Origin: Thoreauomyces humboldtii
Taxonomy: Eukaryota > Chytridiomycota > Chytridiomycetes > Spizellomycetales > Powellomycetaceae
Assembly: GCA_027596035.1 (NCBI GenBank)
Contig: JADGJA010000827.1
Coordinates: 1 to 10,120 of the forward strand
Direction: 5' to 3'
Length of the DNA: 10,120 bases
Of the stretch, positions 7,600 through 10,120 are shown one piece after another. The stretch's first letter is position 1, and each line of letters starts with the position of its first letter. A program made the translations under genes and the position numbers. Under the pieces are notes generated by a model. The model did no database searches. It had not been told where the DNA came from and saw only the letters and a list, made by a program, of their open reading frames with translations.

Positions 7600-9597
7600 C
7601 TATAACACCTCGTCGACCTCGCCCTTCACTATCGATCGAAGACCAATATTGAATGCCCCGACGTTGTCCCTCCTTCCGATGAAGCCACACCCGGCATTCC
7701 CGCACTTGTAAACCTTGTTGGACCCGATCTTGTGATGGACAAAATCGCAATAGGGGCACTGCTTGGTGGTGTATTCTTCGGTGGTGCAGATCACGTCCTT
7801 CACGTTGTACGGATCGGCCAGGGCTTTGGCGAAGAGACGTTGTCGAAAAGCGTAATGAGATATCCATCTCATTGCTTTCCGCGTTGTCTTGTGTAGCGTG
7901 AAGCGGCCTTCGCAAGGCGTCGTGTTCATGTTGCCCACTTCCTTCATCCCCGGGAGCTTCAGCTGCTTCCGACGCTTGCGAACCATTCCAGAAGTCATAA
8001 ACTCGGGGAGGACAATGACGTCATATGACCTCACAAGATGGTTTGCGAACGAGTTGTGCGCCTGACGCACCGTCGCCTTCATCAGATCGTACTTGTCGCT
8101 CATTCTCCTTTGGCACGAAGGCCGCCAGTTGCGCTTTTTCTTTCGACCACCGCTTCCTTTGGCTTGTCGCTTTTTCTTTCTGCGCTTTCTTCTGCAGCGC
8201 GTGCCCTCTTTTTGCGTCTGAGGCGCCCCGCCCGATTGGATGCGTGCGATGTCGTTGTGATGATTGGCTAGCGTTCCCACCAGATCAGGATATACGTCGT
8301 AGAATCCCTTGCGGTGAGCGTCAAAGCAGGTCCAAGGCGTCCGCGCTCCGGGGTCGATTGAGCACATGTTTCCTCGGGCAGCAGGACCAGCAAACAAGTC
8401 CTCTTGACGTCCGATCCATGTTTTGGCTCGAGCTGCACTGGGGCGCAAGTCGTCTGCAATCAAGTTCAGGACTTCCTCTCGAAATGGTGCACCTTTCATC
8501 CTCGCATTGTAGGCAAGGATGAGATACCATTTCCTGTTTCGAGTGTCGTAACGGATGGTAAACGCGTGTCCTCCCCGACCCGCTCCGCACTGCAGATGGT
8601 TGCCCCAATGCTTTGTTGGGGCGCGAGTCAGATGTTGAAGTTCCGTGGTGCCAGGCTCTGTGGTGCGAGAGTCACATAGGAACGAGATCAGACGGTCCTT
8701 GATGTACATGCCTCGATCGCCATCCTTCTCGACGAAATCGTTCTGAGGGTACATGACGACTTCTCCGGTCTTGCGATTCACGCGCATGCCGGTAGCAAGG
8801 AACTTTAGCGTCTTCCATCGTCGGGACGCTTCTCGAGGGCGAGTCTCAAACCCGTTGTTGTTCCCCTTCTCCAGATTGGTCTGGTTGGCGGTGAAGTTCG
8901 CGACGCTCTCTTTGATGACTGCTTGTTGAACGTCAAACGGCAGGCTCGTGTAAGCACGTCGCCTGTCAAGATCACGCAGTTGACCAAGAGTTCCTTCAGC
9001 CTCTATCTGCTGGTACTTCTTGAGCGAAAGGCAAATGTGTTCCTCACGGACAAATCGGAAACTCGCTTTCTCGCCCTTTGCTGCGAACGATTCCAAGACC
9101 TCCTTAACATGACCGTCGATGGCGTCGGCCACATCCAACCAGCCCGACAGCCCTGTCGCCAGGGCCTGCGATGGGTAGAACCGCAGGGCCATCGTGCGGA
9201 TTGATTTCTCCTCCTTGTTCTTTGCGTCCTTCGTAACTTGCACGGTTTCCGGTTCATTTTCCCCTGCCCCGTTGAGAGGCTCTTCCGCGCGCCGCTTCGC
9301 TTTTTCCTCCCAAAGAGCCTTCTCTTCCGCTGAAGTCACCAGCCTCTTGCTTCTCTTCTTCTTTGGTGGTTCGTCAGCTTCCTCTGCTTCCTCTGCTTTC
9401 CTCTTCCTCTCCTTCTTCTGGTCTTCACGCCTCTTTTCGTCTTCGAGGCGTTTTATCTCGCAAGCGTCCGATACCGGCAAGTCCATCAGGTCAAGATTCT
9501 CCTTGTCCTTCTTGCGCTTGTCGATGTACCACGTCGCTATCGCTTTCGCGTTCCCGTACGCCATGCACTCCTTTGCCTCGCTTACGTTCGTAGCCAT
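7600..9597 (-). CDS. Fanzor2-type RNA-guided nuclease (eukaryotic TnpB homologue)
   Basis: Uninterrupted 665-codon frame. A TnpB-like core begins near residue 136 (MALRFYPSQ). The RuvC-like nuclease parts are all present: D415 in SIDPGARTPWT, E532 in VIVLPEFMTSG and D644 in GRRDNVGAFNIGLRS. A zinc ribbon lies between the last two, C614-P-Y-C617 and C632-G-N-A-G-C637. Family members bind a guide RNA from their own element and cut matching DNA. Residues 1-135 are a charged, Glu/Lys-rich extension with a bipartite nuclear localisation signal at 64-85 (RKRK plus PPKKKRSKR), as expected for a nuclear enzyme. A Lys/Arg-rich stretch lies at 467-498 between RuvC-I and RuvC-II. The ATG at 9597 is chosen because the frame upstream of it overlies the conserved tnpA sequence; the same frame has an earlier ATG at 9948, and M136 is the alternative start. 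The first 107 bases overlap the tnpA tail. Confidence 0.9.
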   Translation of the reverse strand: MATNVSEAKECMAYGNAKAIATWYIDKRKKDKENLDLMDLPVSDACEIKRLEDEKRREDQKKERKRKAEEAEEADEPPKKKRSKRLVTSAEEKALWEEKAKRRAEEPLNGAGENEPETVQVTKDAKNKEEKSIRTMALRFYPSQALATGLSGWLDVADAIDGHVKEVLESFAAKGEKASFRFVREEHICLSLKKYQQIEAEGTLGQLRDLDRRRAYTSLPFDVQQAVIKESVANFTANQTNLEKGNNNGFETRPREASRRWKTLKFLATGMRVNRKTGEVVMYPQNDFVEKDGDRGMYIKDRLISFLCDSRTTEPGTTELQHLTRAPTKHWGNHLQCGAGRGGHAFTIRYDTRNRKWYLILAYNARMKGAPFREEVLNLIADDLRPSAARAKTWIGRQEDLFAGPAARGNMCSIDPGARTPWTCFDAHRKGFYDVYPDLVGTLANHHNDIARIQSGGAPQTQKEGTRCRRKRRKKKRQAKGSGGRKKKRNWRPSCQRRMSDKYDLMKATVRQAHNSFANHLVRSYDVIVLPEFMTSGMVRKRRKQLKLPGMKEVGNMNTTPCEGRFTLHKTTRKAMRWISHYAFRQRLFAKALADPYNVKDVICTTEEYTTKQCPYCDFVHHKIGSNKVYKCGNAGCGFIGRRDNVGAFNIGLRSIVKGEVDEVL

Positions 9598-10120
9598 GGC
9601 TCCTCTCGCCGCACTCCCAGCACGAGAATACGTGGACAATGGGCATGAGGTCTTCAGCCAACTGTCTTGGTCTGTCTTGAGCGCCGCGGCGAGAGCTCGA
9701 GTTGCTCCCATCGACTGCGTCGACGACCAGGTTAACTCCACATGTGTCGAAAAGAAGTTCGCGGTGGGCGACAACAATCTCCTCGACAAGGCATTTGATG
9801 CATTTGAAGACCAGACGCTGAAAACCGGGGCGCTAGAAATCCACTCCCTAACCGATATCTTTGACAACTGAGCGTCCGGGATACTTTTCAGCAAGGTACG
9901 CAATCTTTTTAAGGTAACGACCCGATCAGTTGGGACCATGCGATTCATTACCAGTGTTGGAGATAAGAGACTAACCTGTCGATCCAGATCTCCTTCTTGC
10001 TTGTGCGAAGATACGCGGCAATATATGTACTTAGTTCGTCCTTCGTTGCCGACGAGCTGAAGAAGGCGTCTGGGGTTGGGAGCGCCGGACTCGCACTGAT
10101 GAAGCGTGTCGGTGTCGTAG
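9491..10120 (-). pseudogene. tnpA: IS607-family serine-recombinase transposase, intron-containing, broken and truncated
   Basis: Read on the - strand, 10120-9976 encodes the end of the DNA-binding part and the start of the catalytic domain, with YIYCRVSSHKQEGDLDRQ carrying the Y-x-R-V-S nucleophile motif. A 71-nt intron follows (9975-9905; GTTAGT donor, CTGAT branch site, weak AAAAAG acceptor). Its removal joins DLDRQ to IAYLAEKYPGRSVVKDIG exactly as in bacterial IS607 TnpA. Exon 2 (9904-9491) has stops at 9850-9848 and 9835-9833, in the place of the usual SGLNFKRPG-like motif. Further on, VVAHR runs straight into ELLFDTCGVNLVV; about a dozen residues normally found between, including conserved arginines, appear to be missing. 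The later LAEDLMPIVHVFSCWECG stretch is typical of the family C-terminus. The N-terminal helix-turn-helix lies beyond the window. The gene is non-functional as read. Confidence 0.85.
9905..9975 (-). other. Spliceosomal-type intron inside tnpA
   Basis: The 71-nt segment begins GTTAGT and ends AAAAAG, with CTGAT about 27 nt before the acceptor. It interrupts TnpA in phase 0 right after the conserved DLDRQ motif. Read through, it would insert unrelated residues where bacterial homologues have none. The acceptor lacks a pyrimidine tract, which is the main reservation. Confidence 0.7.

Larger units (their letters stand above)
7490..10120 (-). mobile_element. IS607-type transposon with degenerate tnpA and intact Fanzor2 gene, cut by window edge
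   Basis: A serine-recombinase tnpA and a TnpB-like nuclease gene lie in that order on the - strand with overlapping ends, which is the layout of IS607-family elements and their eukaryotic relatives. These elements lack long terminal inverted repeats and often make no target duplication, so ends cannot be read off directly. The downstream end is placed near 7490, just past the hairpin cluster; the upstream end lies outside the window. The visible part is about 2.6 kb. Confidence 0.85.

Noticed and set aside
9833..9852. Tiny intron removing both tnpA stop codons
   Set aside because: A GT-AG segment of about 20 nt could be drawn around them, but it is far too short for splicing and would delete conserved residues.
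9194..9871. 225-codon open frame on the + strand
   Set aside because: It lies exactly antisense to the transposase and the charged N-terminus of the nuclease. Its Ser/Phe-rich composition is the expected mirror of Glu/Lys/Arg codons.
9598..9948. N-terminal extension of the nuclease frame up to an ATG at 9948
   Set aside because: This part overlies the conserved tnpA sequence in another frame and resembles no nuclease N-terminus; the ATG at 9597 is preferred.

Overview
The window reads as fungal nuclear DNA, most likely from a basidiomycete. The genes carry short GT-AG introns (about 58-92 nt in the clearest gene) with CTRAY-like branch sites, and their coding sequence favours C or G at third positions. 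Both edges look like contig edges. Positions 9-42 are a remnant of a Nextera (Tn5) library adapter followed by a run of 11 C, and the right edge cuts through a transposase gene.

Left third (159-3947, + strand): one seven-exon gene for a 1128-residue SulP/SLC26-family transporter with a membrane domain, a STAS domain and a C-terminal cyclic-nucleotide-binding-like domain. This is the architecture of the fungal Vsb1 (YGR125W) group. All six introns keep the reading frame and the exon lengths sum to a multiple of three.

Middle (3948-7343): a 3' flank, then a weakly supported + strand gene (4496-5159, two very short introns), then a - strand stretch (5200-5897) with coding-like pieces in three frames and an in-frame stop. 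Next is a - strand three-exon gene (5925-7343) for an unrecognised 420-residue multi-pass membrane protein.

Right third (about 7490-10120, - strand): a eukaryotic IS607-type transposon. Its serine-recombinase transposase gene (tnpA) is cut by the window edge, contains a spliceosomal-type intron, and is broken by two in-frame stops and an apparent small deletion in the catalytic region. Behind it lies an uninterrupted 665-codon Fanzor2-type (eukaryotic TnpB) nuclease gene. All three RuvC acidic residues, a four-Cys zinc ribbon and an N-terminal extension with a classical nuclear localisation signal are present. Three consecutive inverted repeats lie 15-105 bases after its stop codon, where the guide (omega/f) RNA scaffold of TnpB/Fanzor systems is expected. 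The element therefore looks immobile but may still encode an RNA-guided nuclease. It ends close upstream of the membrane-protein gene on the same strand.
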